DNA of 64,000 nt from Haloterrigena sp. H1 (GCF_005938085.1 NZ_SMZK01000001.1:1488001-1552000); one strand, 5' to 3'; counted from the first letter of the stretch, positions 19,673 through 28,248 are shown. Program-made: numbers and translations. The notes: generated from the letters alone by a model not told the origin.

Positions 19673-20602
19673 CTACCCGTCCGTGTACTGCGCACAGACC
19701 CGCCGAATCCCCTCCTCGAAGTCGATCTGGGGTTCCCAGCCGGTTTCGTCGTGGATCTTCGAGGCGTCGGCACAGGTATCGTGGACGTACACCGACTCGG
19801 GAATCGGGTTCTCGACGTACTCCGGTTCGACGTCGGTCCCGAGTTCGTCGTTGAGCAGTTCGACGACGGTGTTGAAATCGTAGGCCTCGCCAGTTCCCAG
19901 GTTGTAAATGCCATCGAGGTCGTAGACGGCGGCCAGCTCGAGACCGCGGACGATGTCGGAGACGTGCGTGAAGTCTCGCGTCTGCGTGCCGTCACCGTAC
20001 AGCACCGGCGACTCGCCGTTGGCGATGTCGTCGGCGAACTGCGCGATCACGTTGGCGTACTCGCCTTTGTGTTCTTCGGCACCGCCGTAGCCCTGATACA
20101 CCGAGAAAAAGCGCATCCCGGCCATCGACATATCGTAGTGGTTCGAGAAGTACTCGCCGTAACGCTCCCGGGCGAGCTTCGACGCCTCGTAGCCGGTGTT
20201 GACGCTGACGGCCATGTCCTCCGGTGATGGCTCCGTTCGACTACCGTAGATCGACGACGTCGAGGCGTAGACGACGGTCTCACAGCCGTCCGCTCGAGCC
20301 TGTTCGACCACGTTGACGAAGCCCTCGACGTTGACTCTGGCACCCGTCGTCGGGTCGTCCTCGTGCATCGCGTACGACGACAACGCCGCAAGGTGAAACA
20401 CGACGTCGACATCCGTTGGCAGGTCATCGTCCAAGACGCTCGCGTCGACGAACTCCACGTCGTCTACGAGGTTCGCGGGCGTCCCCAGATAACAGTCGTC
20501 GACGACGGTGACGTCGTTGTCCTCGGCGAGGTGGTTCGCCAGGTTCGATCCGATAAAGCCCGCCCCACCGGTAACGAGGACGGCGTGTCCCTCGAGTGTC
20601 AT
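19673..20602 (-). CDS. NAD-dependent epimerase/dehydratase (GalE-like SDR)
   Basis: A 309-residue extended short-chain dehydrogenase. NAD-binding GxxGxxG in VLVTGGAGFIGSNLANHL, the DDC...N strand, catalytic YxxxK as TGYEASK, and the C-terminal substrate region ETGWEPQIDFEEGIRRV are all present. The family epimerises or dehydrates nucleotide sugars, for example UDP-glucose/UDP-galactose for S-layer glycans; exact substrate unknown. ATG 20600-20602 is chosen because the Rossmann strand starts eight residues later; the longer frame adds nine basic residues. Single gene; divergent from maoC-like 20706. Confidence 0.9.
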   Translation of the reverse strand: MTLEGHAVLVTGGAGFIGSNLANHLAEDNDVTVVDDCYLGTPANLVDDVEFVDASVLDDDLPTDVDVVFHLAALSSYAMHEDDPTTGARVNVEGFVNVVEQARADGCETVVYASTSSIYGSRTEPSPEDMAVSVNTGYEASKLARERYGEYFSNHYDMSMAGMRFFSVYQGYGGAEEHKGEYANVIAQFADDIANGESPVLYGDGTQTRDFTHVSDIVRGLELAAVYDLDGIYNLGTGEAYDFNTVVELLNDELGTDVEPEYVENPIPESVYVHDTCADASKIHDETGWEPQIDFEEGIRRVCAQYTDG

Positions 20603-20705
20603 ACTGAAATAGCCACGGCGGTGGCGCATAGATGTTTGGGAGTCCGGCAGCGACAGGCGGTCTCGGCCCCCAGGTTCTTGGCGATACGTATCGGATGACG
20701 CGCCA

Positions 20706-21161
20706 ATGCGCTACTACGAGGACATCGAGATCGGCGACACCGAGGAATTCGGCGAGTATCACGTGACGAAAGCCGAGCTCGTCGAGTTCGCCGAGCAGTA
20801 CGATCCCCAGCCGTTTCACACCGACGAGGCGGCCGCCGAGGGCTCGGCGTTCGGCCAGCTGGTCGCGTCGGGCTGGCATACTGCGTCGATCTGCATGCGG
20901 CTGCTCGTCGACGGCCCGATGCAGGATCGGGCCGGTATGGGTGCTCGCGGCGTCGACGAACTCCGGTGGCACCAGCCCGTGACACCGGGCGATACGCTCT
21001 CGATTCGAACCGAAGTCCTCGAGAAACGCGTCTCCGAGAGCGACCACACGCGTGGGTACGTCGATACGAAACTCGAGGGGATCAACCAGGACGGCGAGGT
21101 CGTCATCTCCTGGATCGGCCTCGAGATGATCGCGCGCCGAACGGCGGAAAACGAGGAGTGA
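20706..21161 (+). CDS. MaoC-family hydratase/dehydratase
   Basis: A 151-residue hot-dog-fold protein, MRYYEDIEIGDTEEFGEYHVTKAELVEFAEQYDPQPFHTDEAAA, with the hydratase motif D-P-x-H (YDPQPFHTD) and the FGQLVASGWHTASICMRLL helix. The family hydrates enoyl-CoA or related acyl thioesters. Convergent with trxB (about 48 bp between stops). Substrate is not predictable. Confidence 0.92.
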   Translation: MRYYEDIEIGDTEEFGEYHVTKAELVEFAEQYDPQPFHTDEAAAEGSAFGQLVASGWHTASICMRLLVDGPMQDRAGMGARGVDELRWHQPVTPGDTLSIRTEVLEKRVSESDHTRGYVDTKLEGINQDGEVVISWIGLEMIARRTAENEE

Positions 21162-21209
21162 CGTGAATAAACGAGGGCGTGCCTCTGCTCGCGACGCAGT
21201 CGTCGTCGA

Positions 21210-22250
21210 CTACTGTTCCGGTGCCATCGCCGGCGCACGTTCTTCGTGCTCGAGCGTCTCGAGGAAGTCCTCGGCGTCGAGGGCAGCCATGCTGCCGGTG
21301 CCGGCGGCGGTGATCGCCTGGCGGTAGCGCGAGTCGGCCACGTCGCCGGCGGCGAAGACGCCGTCGACGGCTGTGTGGGTCGTCGCCCGACCCTCGTCGT
21401 CCGATTCGGTCTGGAGGTACCCGCTGTCGTCGCGTTCGACGCCGGTTCCCTCGAGGAACTCGGTGTTGGGCGTGTGGCCGATCCCGTAGAAGACGCCGCC
21501 GACGTCGACGGTCTCCCGGTCGACGTCGACCCCGTTGTCGGCCTTTTCTGTGGGATGGCCGTCGGGATGGGAGACCAGCGTCGCGCCGGTGACGCCCTCT
21601 TCTTGCGAGCCGTGGAGTGTCTCGAGTTCCGTGTTCCAGCGGAACTCGATATCCTCGTGGTCGCGGGCACGGTCGGCCATGATCTCGGAGGCGCGCAGTT
21701 CGTCGCGGCGGTGGACGATCGTGACGCTCTCGGCGAACTTCGCGAGGAAGAGCGCCTCTTCCATCGCGCTGTCGCCGCCGCCGATCACGAGGACGTCGTC
21801 GCCGCGGTGGAACGCGCCGTCACAGGTGGCACACGTCGAGAGGCCATAGCCCATGAGTTCGTCTTCGTTTTCCGCGCCGACCCAGCGGGCGCTCGCACCG
21901 CTGGCGACGATCAGTGCGCGCGTGCGGAGGACGTCACCGTTCGAGAGTTCGAGTTCGAACGGGCGCTCCTCGAGCGTCGCGCGCTCGACGGTACCGTGGG
22001 CGAACTCGGCACCGAAGCGTTTGGCCTGCTCTTTGCCGTTCTGGATCAGCTCCATGCCGCCGATCCCGTCGGGGAAGCCCAGGTAGTTCTCGACGTCTGT
22101 CGTCAGCGTCAGCTGGCCGCCCGGCTCGGGGCCTTCGAGGACCAGCGGCTCGAGGTCGGCTCGCGCAGCGTAGACGGCCGCCGAAAGGCCGGACACGCCG
22201 GAGCCGACGACGATTACGTCGTGGACGGTGTCAATCATGGCCTCGCTCAT
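21210..22250 (-). CDS. trxB: Thioredoxin reductase
   Basis: A 346-residue FAD/NAD(P)H-dependent enzyme that reduces thioredoxin. FAD motif VIVVGSGVSGLSAAVYAAR (13-30); redox pair CATC (Cys140, Cys143) in GLSTCATCDGAFHRG; NAD(P) motif VLVIGGGDSAMEEALFLAKF; C-terminal FAD motif GVFAAGDVADSRYRQAITAAGTGSMAAL. The start codon overlaps the trxA stop (ATGA at 22247-22250), so it is translationally coupled to trxA and shares its promoter with the palindromic element at 22646. Confidence 0.95.
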   Translation of the reverse strand: MSEAMIDTVHDVIVVGSGVSGLSAAVYAARADLEPLVLEGPEPGGQLTLTTDVENYLGFPDGIGGMELIQNGKEQAKRFGAEFAHGTVERATLEERPFELELSNGDVLRTRALIVASGASARWVGAENEDELMGYGLSTCATCDGAFHRGDDVLVIGGGDSAMEEALFLAKFAESVTIVHRRDELRASEIMADRARDHEDIEFRWNTELETLHGSQEEGVTGATLVSHPDGHPTEKADNGVDVDRETVDVGGVFYGIGHTPNTEFLEGTGVERDDSGYLQTESDDEGRATTHTAVDGVFAAGDVADSRYRQAITAAGTGSMAALDAEDFLETLEHEERAPAMAPEQ

Positions 22251-22603
22251 TCGGTATAGCCTTCGATCATGCTGCGGAGTCGCTCAGCCGGCAAGACGCC
22301 GGTTTGCTGTTCGACCTGCTCGCCGTCCGCAAAGAGGACGAGTGTCGGGACACCGCGGACGCCGAACGAGCCGGCGAGTTGCTGGTGTTGGTCGACGTCG
22401 ACCTTCGCGATTACGGCGTCGGTCTCGCCAGCCAGTCCTTCGAGGACCGGCTCGAGCATCTTACAGGGCCCACACCAGTCGGCGTAGAAGTCGACGAGCA
22501 CGACGTCGTAGCCGCTGGTGACCTCCTGGAAGTGGTCTTCGCTTTCGACGTGGAGTGGTTCGTCGAGGGACTGTCCGGAGCCGCTAGGTGCATCAGTTGC
22601 CAT
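22247..22603 (-). CDS. trxA: Thioredoxin, copy 1
   Basis: A 118-residue thioredoxin with VDFYADWCGPCKML (active Cys44 and Cys47), then VPTLVLFADGE containing the cis-Pro loop. It reduces protein disulfides using electrons from TrxB, its operon partner. An N-terminal extension of about 15 residues precedes the fold. Start at ATG 22601-22603, just after an in-frame GTG, lies 28 bp from the TATA box CCTTTAAAGG, implying a leaderless mRNA. Confidence 0.95.
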   Translation of the reverse strand: MATDAPSGSGQSLDEPLHVESEDHFQEVTSGYDVVLVDFYADWCGPCKMLEPVLEGLAGETDAVIAKVDVDQHQQLAGSFGVRGVPTLVLFADGEQVEQQTGVLPAERLRSMIEGYTE

Positions 22604-22626
22604 CACGACTCTCTACGGACTGTCTC

Positions 22627-22657
22627 CCTTTAAAGGTTTTGCATATATTGCGCAATA
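22627..22657 (-). promoter_or_regulatory. trxA promoter with palindromic upstream element
   Basis: In the gene direction: TATTG-CG-CAATA (22657-22646), one base, ATGCAAA (22644-22638), then the TATA box CCTTTAAAGG (22636-22627). The palindrome and the ATGCAAA/TATA arrangement match the rhodanese-MBL promoters, but the gap to ATGCAAA is 1 base rather than 11-12, a shift of one helical turn. Confidence 0.55.
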
Positions 22658-22817
22658 CCACCATGTCGAGAAACAGTTACTACAGTGATACTGCCGCACG
22701 ATGGTCCGAAATTGCCTATGTGGCTGTTTTCGATCCGGTTCGGGTACTATCTCCTAGAGCAATTGTGCATGGAATGTCAACAATCGGGTGGGGCGATCAT
22801 CGGATCGAGACGGAGTC

Positions 22818-22903
22818 ATACGGCCTGCTACCACTGTGTATCGGCGCACCCGCGACGATGACGGGTCGCGGGTGCGCCGGAACCGACTGGGAGGGGTCCG
22901 TAT
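22818..22903. repeat. Dispersed nested palindrome, copy 4
   Basis: An 86-bp copy in opposite orientation to copies 1 and 3: ends ATACGGCCTGCT and GGGGTCCGTAT; the inner stem CGGCGCACCCGCGAC pairs with GTCGCGGGTGCGCCG. The inner stem has compensating changes (GTGCAACC/GGTTGCAC in others, GCGCACCC/GGGTGCGC here). Its last base is part of the methyltransferase stop codon (22903-22905). Confidence 0.85.
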
Positions 22904-23553
22904 CAGTCACCGGTTGCCGACGGCGGAACGGCCACCCGTGTGAAATAGCTGCCCCGCGTGCCGACATCGGTTTCGAACCGGAACCCCTGTCGCTCGGCAC
23001 GGTCCCGAAGCGTCTCGCACGTGACGAAGTGCGGATCGGGAAGCGACTCCCCGACGACGAGCCGGCCGCCGGGTTTCAGTACCCGCTCGAGTTCGGCGAG
23101 CGCCCGCTCTTGGGCGGGGATTTCGCCGAGTACGAGAACCAAATAGGCGGCATCGAAGCTGTCATCAGGGTAGGGGAGTTCCCTCCCGTCGCCACAGACC
23201 GGCGCGACGTTGTCGTGGCCGCGATCGCGCAGTCGCGTTCGGAGGTCTGCCACCATCGATCGCTGGACGTCGACGGCGTGGACCGTTCCGTTCGGTGCGA
23301 CCGCCCGTGCGACCGTGCCCGTGTAGTAGCCCGTTCCCGGCCCGAGCTCGAGGATTCGTTCGCCGGGCTGTGGCTCGAGGACCTCACACAACCTGGAACG
23401 AGAGATGACCGGCCGGGGGAGATCGATCCAGACGCGCTGGGAGTACGGACACGGCGACGGCTTTTGCCGCCAGCGGAGCGCGTACGCGACGCCGGCAAGA
23501 CCGGCAAGGCCGCCCGCGAGGGCGAGCGAGCGGATCGTTCGGCGCGTGACCAT
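22903..23553 (-). CDS. Class I SAM-dependent methyltransferase with N-terminal membrane anchor
   Basis: A 216-residue protein. Residues 7-27 form a hydrophobic helix (RSLALAGGLAGLAGVAYALRW), then a class I methyltransferase fold: ILELGPGTGYYTGTVARAV (SAM motif I), VHAVDVQ, CGDGRELPYPDDSFDAAYLVLVLGEIP and LKPGGRLVVGE. Resembles UbiE-like enzymes; substrate unknown, perhaps a lipid or quinone given the anchor. A TATTG-N11-CAATA element lies 84-104 bp upstream. Its stop overlaps palindrome copy 4. Confidence 0.85.
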   Translation of the reverse strand: MVTRRTIRSLALAGGLAGLAGVAYALRWRQKPSPCPYSQRVWIDLPRPVISRSRLCEVLEPQPGERILELGPGTGYYTGTVARAVAPNGTVHAVDVQRSMVADLRTRLRDRGHDNVAPVCGDGRELPYPDDSFDAAYLVLVLGEIPAQERALAELERVLKPGGRLVVGESLPDPHFVTCETLRDRAERQGFRFETDVGTRGSYFTRVAVPPSATGD

Positions 23554-23636
23554 CGCGTGGCTGTTTTGCCACGCCCGGACAAAGGCCTGGTGTCTGCTGA
23601 GTCGCAGTCGGCCGTTCAGTCAGCGATCGAACCCAG

Positions 23637-23657
23637 TATTGAACAAAGCCCGCAATA
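23637..23657. promoter_or_regulatory. TATTG-N11-CAATA inverted repeat upstream of the methyltransferase
   Basis: Perfect 5-bp arms TATTG (23637-23641) and CAATA (23653-23657) with an 11-base spacer, the same spacing as in the tusA copy 2 leader (39212-39232). Possible regulatory site of the same protein that binds the N2 version. Confidence 0.35.
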
Positions 23658-23751
23658 TGGGGGGCCAATCGTCCCTAACGTGTCGAGAGCGATAGGTGAC
23701 GGTATGGATATCGCCCACGAACGGGGCAGTGCAGCGTGAAGATGTGAGAGA

Positions 23752-25020
23752 TTACGCCGCATCGCGGGCCGCCTTCTCTCGTTCTGTCCCGTCACTCGTC
23801 GGCGACACGATCGACCGCCAGAGCGAGACCACGAACATCGCCCAGGCGACGGCGATCAGTGTAAATCCCGCGAGTGTCGTGTTTGCTTCGAGTCCACCGA
23901 GGAAGGGAATCGGGGTCAGCCAGAGTGCGAGCATGCCGAGGTTCACGCTTCCGACCTGAATCCAGGACGGCTGCGGGCACTCGGCAGCAACCGCCGCCAC
24001 TGTCTCGGCGAAACTGCCATCCGAAACGGGTCGTGCGAACGCTGCTGCCACGACGGGGAGAAACGCCATCGCGAGCTGGAGCATCCAGCCGAAGACCAGC
24101 CCGTTGATAGCCGCGATTTCGATCGCGCCGGCGGGGACTGTGTCCGGAAACAGGAGGACGAGCGGTGCCCACGGCACGGGGAAGACGAGCCACAGATACG
24201 CTCCGAGGACGAGCGCGATGCGGCGGGGCTGGCTGCGATCACTGCTGCGGTACGTGCCGACGACGTTCGCCAGCAGTGCAACCGTCCCGACGACATAGGT
24301 ACCGAGCCCGACGACCGTTACCTCGTTGTGTGCGAGCCACGGGCCAGCGATGAGGCCGACGACGCCGATCGTCAGCCCCCAGAACGTGACCGACACGAGT
24401 CGGGGATACCGAAGCTCCGTCCCGAGCAGCGCCGGCAGGAGCGTGAACAGGGCCCCGGCGACGATAAGTGCCAGAAATCCCCAGACGTTCGCGTGCACGT
24501 GGGCTTCGAGCGAGCCGAAATAGCCGCCAGGACCGTGGACGCCGAGTAACATTCCGAACGCAGCGAGAATCCCGACGACGAGAAACCACGGCGCGAGTCG
24601 ATAGTACCGACGGATTCCGTGGTCGGTGGCACGCGCGCTCGCCTGAAAGACTGTCGAGAGCAAGAGTCCGAGCGCACCGAGGACGATCGTCGCACCGGTG
24701 ACCGCGACGGTCGTTGATCCGGTCGCCATCCCGAGGAGGAGCAACGGATAGCCAGCGTTCAGCGAGAGCCATTCCACCCACCGACGGCCGGCGTTCGGGC
24801 GTCGCGCCGACTCGTCGGCCCCAGTCACCAGCGACGGCAGCACGCCGAAGACGGCCTGAGTCAGCCCGCCGATCGTCACGAGGTGGATCAGCACCCACCG
24901 GAGGCGGGGGAGCGATTCGAGGAGGCCGGACTCGACGGCGAGGGTCCCCACGACGGCGACCAGCCCAACCGTCAGGTACAATCCGGCCATGACGAGAAAC
25001 GGATTCGTACGTGTTTGCAT
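23752..25020 (-). CDS. Twelve-helix membrane protein resembling heme-copper oxidase subunit I / NnrS-like
   Basis: A 422-residue, strongly hydrophobic protein with about 12 predicted helices. His-containing helices such as RWVLIHLVTIGGLTQAVFGVLP and EAHVHANVWGFLALIVAGALFTLLPALLG recall the heme-ligand helices of heme-copper oxidase subunit I-like and NnrS-like proteins, but I cannot align all ligands. Possible role in respiratory or nitric-oxide metabolism; inference only. ATG 25018-25020 chosen: 71 upstream residues of the open frame are polar and unlike the family. A HTH regulator is divergent 144 bp away. Confidence 0.6.
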   Translation of the reverse strand: MQTRTNPFLVMAGLYLTVGLVAVVGTLAVESGLLESLPRLRWVLIHLVTIGGLTQAVFGVLPSLVTGADESARRPNAGRRWVEWLSLNAGYPLLLLGMATGSTTVAVTGATIVLGALGLLLSTVFQASARATDHGIRRYYRLAPWFLVVGILAAFGMLLGVHGPGGYFGSLEAHVHANVWGFLALIVAGALFTLLPALLGTELRYPRLVSVTFWGLTIGVVGLIAGPWLAHNEVTVVGLGTYVVGTVALLANVVGTYRSSDRSQPRRIALVLGAYLWLVFPVPWAPLVLLFPDTVPAGAIEIAAINGLVFGWMLQLAMAFLPVVAAAFARPVSDGSFAETVAAVAAECPQPSWIQVGSVNLGMLALWLTPIPFLGGLEANTTLAGFTLIAVAWAMFVVSLWRSIVSPTSDGTEREKAARDAA

Positions 25021-25164
25021 TGGAGACACCGTGACTCTATCCGACCGTAGCCGCGCCAGACAGGTATCGGTTGATCCGAACACGCACGGGGCCCCCGAAC
25101 TCGTCAGGCTCGACCAAACATGTTCGGAAACACGTGAACAGTCCTGGAGCGCCGAACTACTCAC

Positions 25165-25836
25165 GTGCCTCGAGCCACCCTCACGATTTCGATTCCCACG
25201 GGAACATGGATCGACGAAATCTCGCAGTCGCACCCCAAGACGACGTTCGAAGTCGTCTCAGTACTGGCCAGCGAGCGGACGGGAATCGCCCTCATCGAAT
25301 TGCAGACGGCGGACCCGCTTCCGGTGATCACCGACATGGCCGATCGAACGGACATCGTCGATTTTGAACTGCTCTGGAAAGAGGCGGCGGACGCATTGCT
25401 CCACGTCGAAACGTCGAGACCCTCGATTCTTCGGCCGGTGTTGGAAACGGGGGTCCCGATCGAACTGCCATTTACCGTCCGAGACGGCGAGGCGACATGG
25501 ACGGTGACCGCGGCGTCGGATCGGTTCTCCGAGTTCGGCCGACTGCTCGACGAGATCGGGATCGAGTACGATCTCGAATCCGTCCACGAGATCGGCCAGA
25601 CACGAGCCGACCCCATCGTGACCGATCGACAACGGGAAGTATTGCTAGCGGCGCTCGAGCGCGGCTACTACGCGACGCCTCGAGAGGCGACGCTTACCGA
25701 CGTGGCACGCGACCTCGGCATCTCGAAAGCGACGTGTAGCGAACTCCTCCACCGTGCGGAAGGCAGCGTCATCAGGTGGTTCGCGACCGAACAGCTCGAT
25801 GTCTCGCGAGCGCGTGTCTCATCGGACGCCGACTGA
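25165..25836 (+). CDS. Bacterio-opsin-activator-type HTH regulator
   Basis: A 223-residue haloarchaeal regulator. The C-terminal 55 residues match the HTH_10 domain: LTDRQREVLLAALERGYYATPREATLTDVARDLGISKATCSELLHRAE. The N-terminal 150 residues form the usual uncharacterised sensory half of this family. GTG start at 25165. It is divergent from the 12-helix membrane protein and may control it. The stop TGA is immediately followed by half of the palindromic repeat. Confidence 0.88.
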   Translation: MPRATLTISIPTGTWIDEISQSHPKTTFEVVSVLASERTGIALIELQTADPLPVITDMADRTDIVDFELLWKEAADALLHVETSRPSILRPVLETGVPIELPFTVRDGEATWTVTAASDRFSEFGRLLDEIGIEYDLESVHEIGQTRADPIVTDRQREVLLAALERGYYATPREATLTDVARDLGISKATCSELLHRAEGSVIRWFATEQLDVSRARVSSDAD

Positions 25837-25860
25837 TACGGTCTGCTCTAACTGGTACCA
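25836..25860. repeat. Half copy of the dispersed palindrome, copy 5
   Basis: ATACGGTCTGCT begins on the last base of the preceding stop codon and is followed by a degenerate CTAACTGGTACC; no matching second arm is found in the next 100 bp. It looks like a truncated element. Confidence 0.6.
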
Positions 25861-25872
25861 TGACCACCACAC

Positions 25873-26249
25873 GTGAGCTATACACTCGACACGCACGTCG
25901 ACGGTGAGTTCGCCGACGTCGTCTCAGCGACCATCGATGCGCTCGAGGACGAGGGATTCGGTGTTCTCTGTGACATCGACGTCCAGGCGACGTTCGCGGA
26001 GAAACTCGACGAGGAGTTTCGGCAGTACAGGATTCTGGGCGCGTGTAATCCCAGCTTGCCAATCAGGGACTCGAGGACGATATCGACCTCAGCACGTTGC
26101 TTCCGTGTAACGTCGTCGTGTACGACGGCGACGACGGCGACGTCGTCGTCAGCGCCGTAAACCCGGAACGCTTGATCGGCGTTACCTGACTCGAGCCGAT
26201 CGGCGAGGACGCCCACAAGCGCTTCAAACGCGCTCTCGAGGCCCTGTAA
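25873..26249 (+). pseudogene. Broken DUF302 protein gene
   Basis: From GTG 25873 the reading MSYTLDTHVDGEFADVVSATIDALEDEGFGVLCDIDVQATFAEKLDEEF...ILGACNP is a clear DUF302 N-terminus. The frame is lost near 26058, apparently by deletion of one base. The next frame then continues the family sequence ANQGLEDDIDLSTLLPCNVVVYDGD...VVSAVNPERLIGVT, hits TGA at about 26187, and resumes LEPIGEDAHKRFKRALEAL to TAA 26247-26249. Two lesions in about 125 codons mark a pseudogene (or a sequencing error plus a real stop). DUF302 proteins are often near thiol-redox genes in haloarchaea. Confidence 0.85.
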
Positions 26250-26279
26250 GTCGAGCCATCGCGATTTCGTGGACGCGAG

Positions 26280-27008
26280 TTACGCGTCATCGAGGCGGCC
26301 GATCGCCTCGTCGAATCGTTTTTTCGGCTGAGCACCGACGAGCGTTTCGGTCGCGCCAGCCTCGCGGTCGACGATGGCGAACGTCGGCGTGCCCGACACG
26401 CCGAGCGACTGCGCCTTTTCGGCATCCGCATTGACCTGGGCTTCGAGCGCCGAGCGGCGCTCGTCGAGACACGTCTCGAGTGCGTCGGCATCGACGCCGT
26501 CGACCGACCGCGTGTACTCGAGGAGGTTCTTTCTCGAGGCCCACCCTGAATTCTTCTGGCCCTGTTCCTCGAAGATCGCCGTGTGCCAGTTCCAGTACGC
26601 CGATGGCGTGTCCGTGTCGCGAACCTGCGCCCACACGCACTTGCTAGCGACCGTGGCAGGCATCGAGCCGTCGAAGTACGGCAGGGCGATGAAGACGATG
26701 CGAAGGTCGCCTGACTCGACGTACTCGGACACGAGATCGGGGAGCGTCTCCCGTTCGAACCGCTCACAGAACGGACACTGGAAGTCCGTCCAATAATACA
26801 TCTGGAGCGGGGCATCGGGTGCGCCCATGATCGGCTTGCCGGTGAGGTCGATGCCGAACGCCGATGTCTCTGTACTCGAGTGAAACGACGAGCCGGCTCC
26901 ATGCGCGGTTGCTTCGTTGGAGCGTGCGAGATAGTAGACACTGCCACCACCGAGGGTCAGAACGGATCCGGCGAGAACGGCCCGCCGAGACGGCTGATCG
27001 AGCGACAT
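26280..27008 (-). CDS. Secreted DsbA-family thiol oxidoreductase
   Basis: A 242-residue protein. The N-terminus MSLDQPSRRAVLAGSVLTLGGGS has a twin-arginine-like SRR and hydrophobic core, implying Tat export. The thioredoxin-fold domain has YWTDFQCPFCERFE (Cys78, Cys81) and the cis-Pro loop GVSGTPTFAI. This matches haloarchaeal DsbA/Com1-like proteins that handle disulfides on the cell surface. ATG 27006-27008 is used because the signal begins there. Divergent, 110 bp away, are two cysteine-motif membrane proteins that may be partners. Confidence 0.9.
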   Translation of the reverse strand: MSLDQPSRRAVLAGSVLTLGGGSVYYLARSNEATAHGAGSSFHSSTETSAFGIDLTGKPIMGAPDAPLQMYYWTDFQCPFCERFERETLPDLVSEYVESGDLRIVFIALPYFDGSMPATVASKCVWAQVRDTDTPSAYWNWHTAIFEEQGQKNSGWASRKNLLEYTRSVDGVDADALETCLDERRSALEAQVNADAEKAQSLGVSGTPTFAIVDREAGATETLVGAQPKKRFDEAIGRLDDA

Positions 27009-27118
27009 ACGTTGTACTCGCGTCCGTTCACAGCGCCGGCCCCTAACTGATCCGGCGATTTCCAGACTCAGCAAATCGAGGGCGAACATTTCACCGTTCC
27101 CGACAGTGATCTACCCGA

Positions 27119-27667
27119 ATGCTCTCGCGCGACTCGATGAGTGACTACCTGCGGAATCTCGCTGCGGCGGTTTCGTACCCGTTCGAGACGTGGCGAGGGA
27201 CGTTCGGGTTGGTGTTCGTCACGGTCGCCACCTACGTCCTGTTGATTCTGAGTACGATGCCCGAGTTCTCACTCCAGATGCTCGGTGACGGTCTCGACTG
27301 GTTCGCGTACGTCCTCGTCTCGCTCACCGAGACGGTGTACCGCTCCGACGGCTGGACGGGACTCGGGATCATCGTTCTCTATGCACTGCTTTCGGGCGTC
27401 GCCGTCGTCAACGCCGTCGCACAGCTCCGGTTTGGCGGCCTCTCAGGGCTCACCGATCTCTCCGGCGTCGTGCCCGGCCTCCTCGCGTCGGGCTGTGCGA
27501 GCTGTGGGGCGGGGCTCCTCGGCTTCCTCGGCTTCGCCGGCGGGCTGGCAGCCCTCCCGTACGACGGCGCGTTGCTTCGCATCGGTGGCCTCGCGCTGCT
27601 GGTATTCTTCCTCGGTCGGGCAGGCCATCCCGAACAGTGTGCGTTCGACACGGAGGCGACGCGATGA
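27119..27667 (+). CDS. Membrane protein with GCASCGAG motif
   Basis: A 182-residue protein with about four membrane helices. After the third is VVPGLLASGCASCGAGLLGFLGFAGGLAALPYDG, a cysteine pair (CASC) at a helix boundary; the tail has one more Cys. Such pairs could bind a soft metal or exchange disulfides. ATG 27119 or 27137 are possible starts. Its stop overlaps the next gene's ATG (ATGA), so the two are coupled, and both face away from the DsbA-like gene. Family not recognised beyond a haloarchaeal conserved membrane protein. Confidence 0.7.
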   Translation: MLSRDSMSDYLRNLAAAVSYPFETWRGTFGLVFVTVATYVLLILSTMPEFSLQMLGDGLDWFAYVLVSLTETVYRSDGWTGLGIIVLYALLSGVAVVNAVAQLRFGGLSGLTDLSGVVPGLLASGCASCGAGLLGFLGFAGGLAALPYDGALLRIGGLALLVFFLGRAGHPEQCAFDTEATR

Positions 27668-28152
27668 TCGGACGCAGCCTCGTGCGATCGATCCGGTCGG
27701 ATCGACGGGCGATGGCGTGGGGAGTGGCCGCCGGACTTGGTGTCTTCGCGCTGTTCGGACTCGTCACCGGGCTCATCCCGAACCCACTCTACGTCCGAAT
27801 GGTCCCGCGGACGCCGGTCGATTACCTGTTTCTGACGCTGACCGCCCTGCTTGCTGGCGTCTACACCGCACAGCGGATCGCGACCGACACGGTCGACGCG
27901 CAACTCGAGGACGCGACTGACGCCGATACCGCAAGCAGCGAAGACCGGTGGGCGATCGGCGGGCTGGTCGGCGGCTTTCTGGCCGTCGGCTGTCCGATCT
28001 GTAACGTCTTCTTGCTCGCGCTGTTCAGTTCGTCCGCGCTCATGACGTACTTCGATCCGCTTCGTCCGTTGCTCGGCGCGGTCTCCGTAGCGATTCTGGC
28101 GGGATTGATCGTCGTTCGGAACCGACGGACGTGTCCGACCTGTCGTTCGTGA
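27664..28152 (+). CDS. Membrane protein with GCPICN and C-terminal CPTC motifs
   Basis: A 162-residue protein with four or so membrane helices. The centre reads LVGGFLAVGCPICNVFLLALFSSSALMTYFDPLRP, and the protein ends RNRRTCPTCRS, giving two CxxC pairs. The arrangement parallels its coupled upstream partner (CASC). Together they could form a metal or dithiol-handling membrane complex working with the DsbA-like protein; this is inference from motifs and neighbourhood. Start ATG 27664 overlaps the previous stop. Confidence 0.7.
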   Translation: MIGRSLVRSIRSDRRAMAWGVAAGLGVFALFGLVTGLIPNPLYVRMVPRTPVDYLFLTLTALLAGVYTAQRIATDTVDAQLEDATDADTASSEDRWAIGGLVGGFLAVGCPICNVFLLALFSSSALMTYFDPLRPLLGAVSVAILAGLIVVRNRRTCPTCRS

Positions 28153-28248
28153 CCGGCCACGCGTTCGAATCGGTATAAAACGTTCACGCCGATTCGCTGT
28201 ACCAGCAAATCGCCGCCTATTTGACGCTGAGTAATCGGTTCTTACCGT

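Noticed and set aside
19559..19700. Coding-like sequence EEYTPAAFTFDLETADDADYITRNS after a promoter-like patch
   Set aside because: It follows a TGA directly, has no start codon, and runs into the antisense of the epimerase gene; too little to call even a pseudogene.
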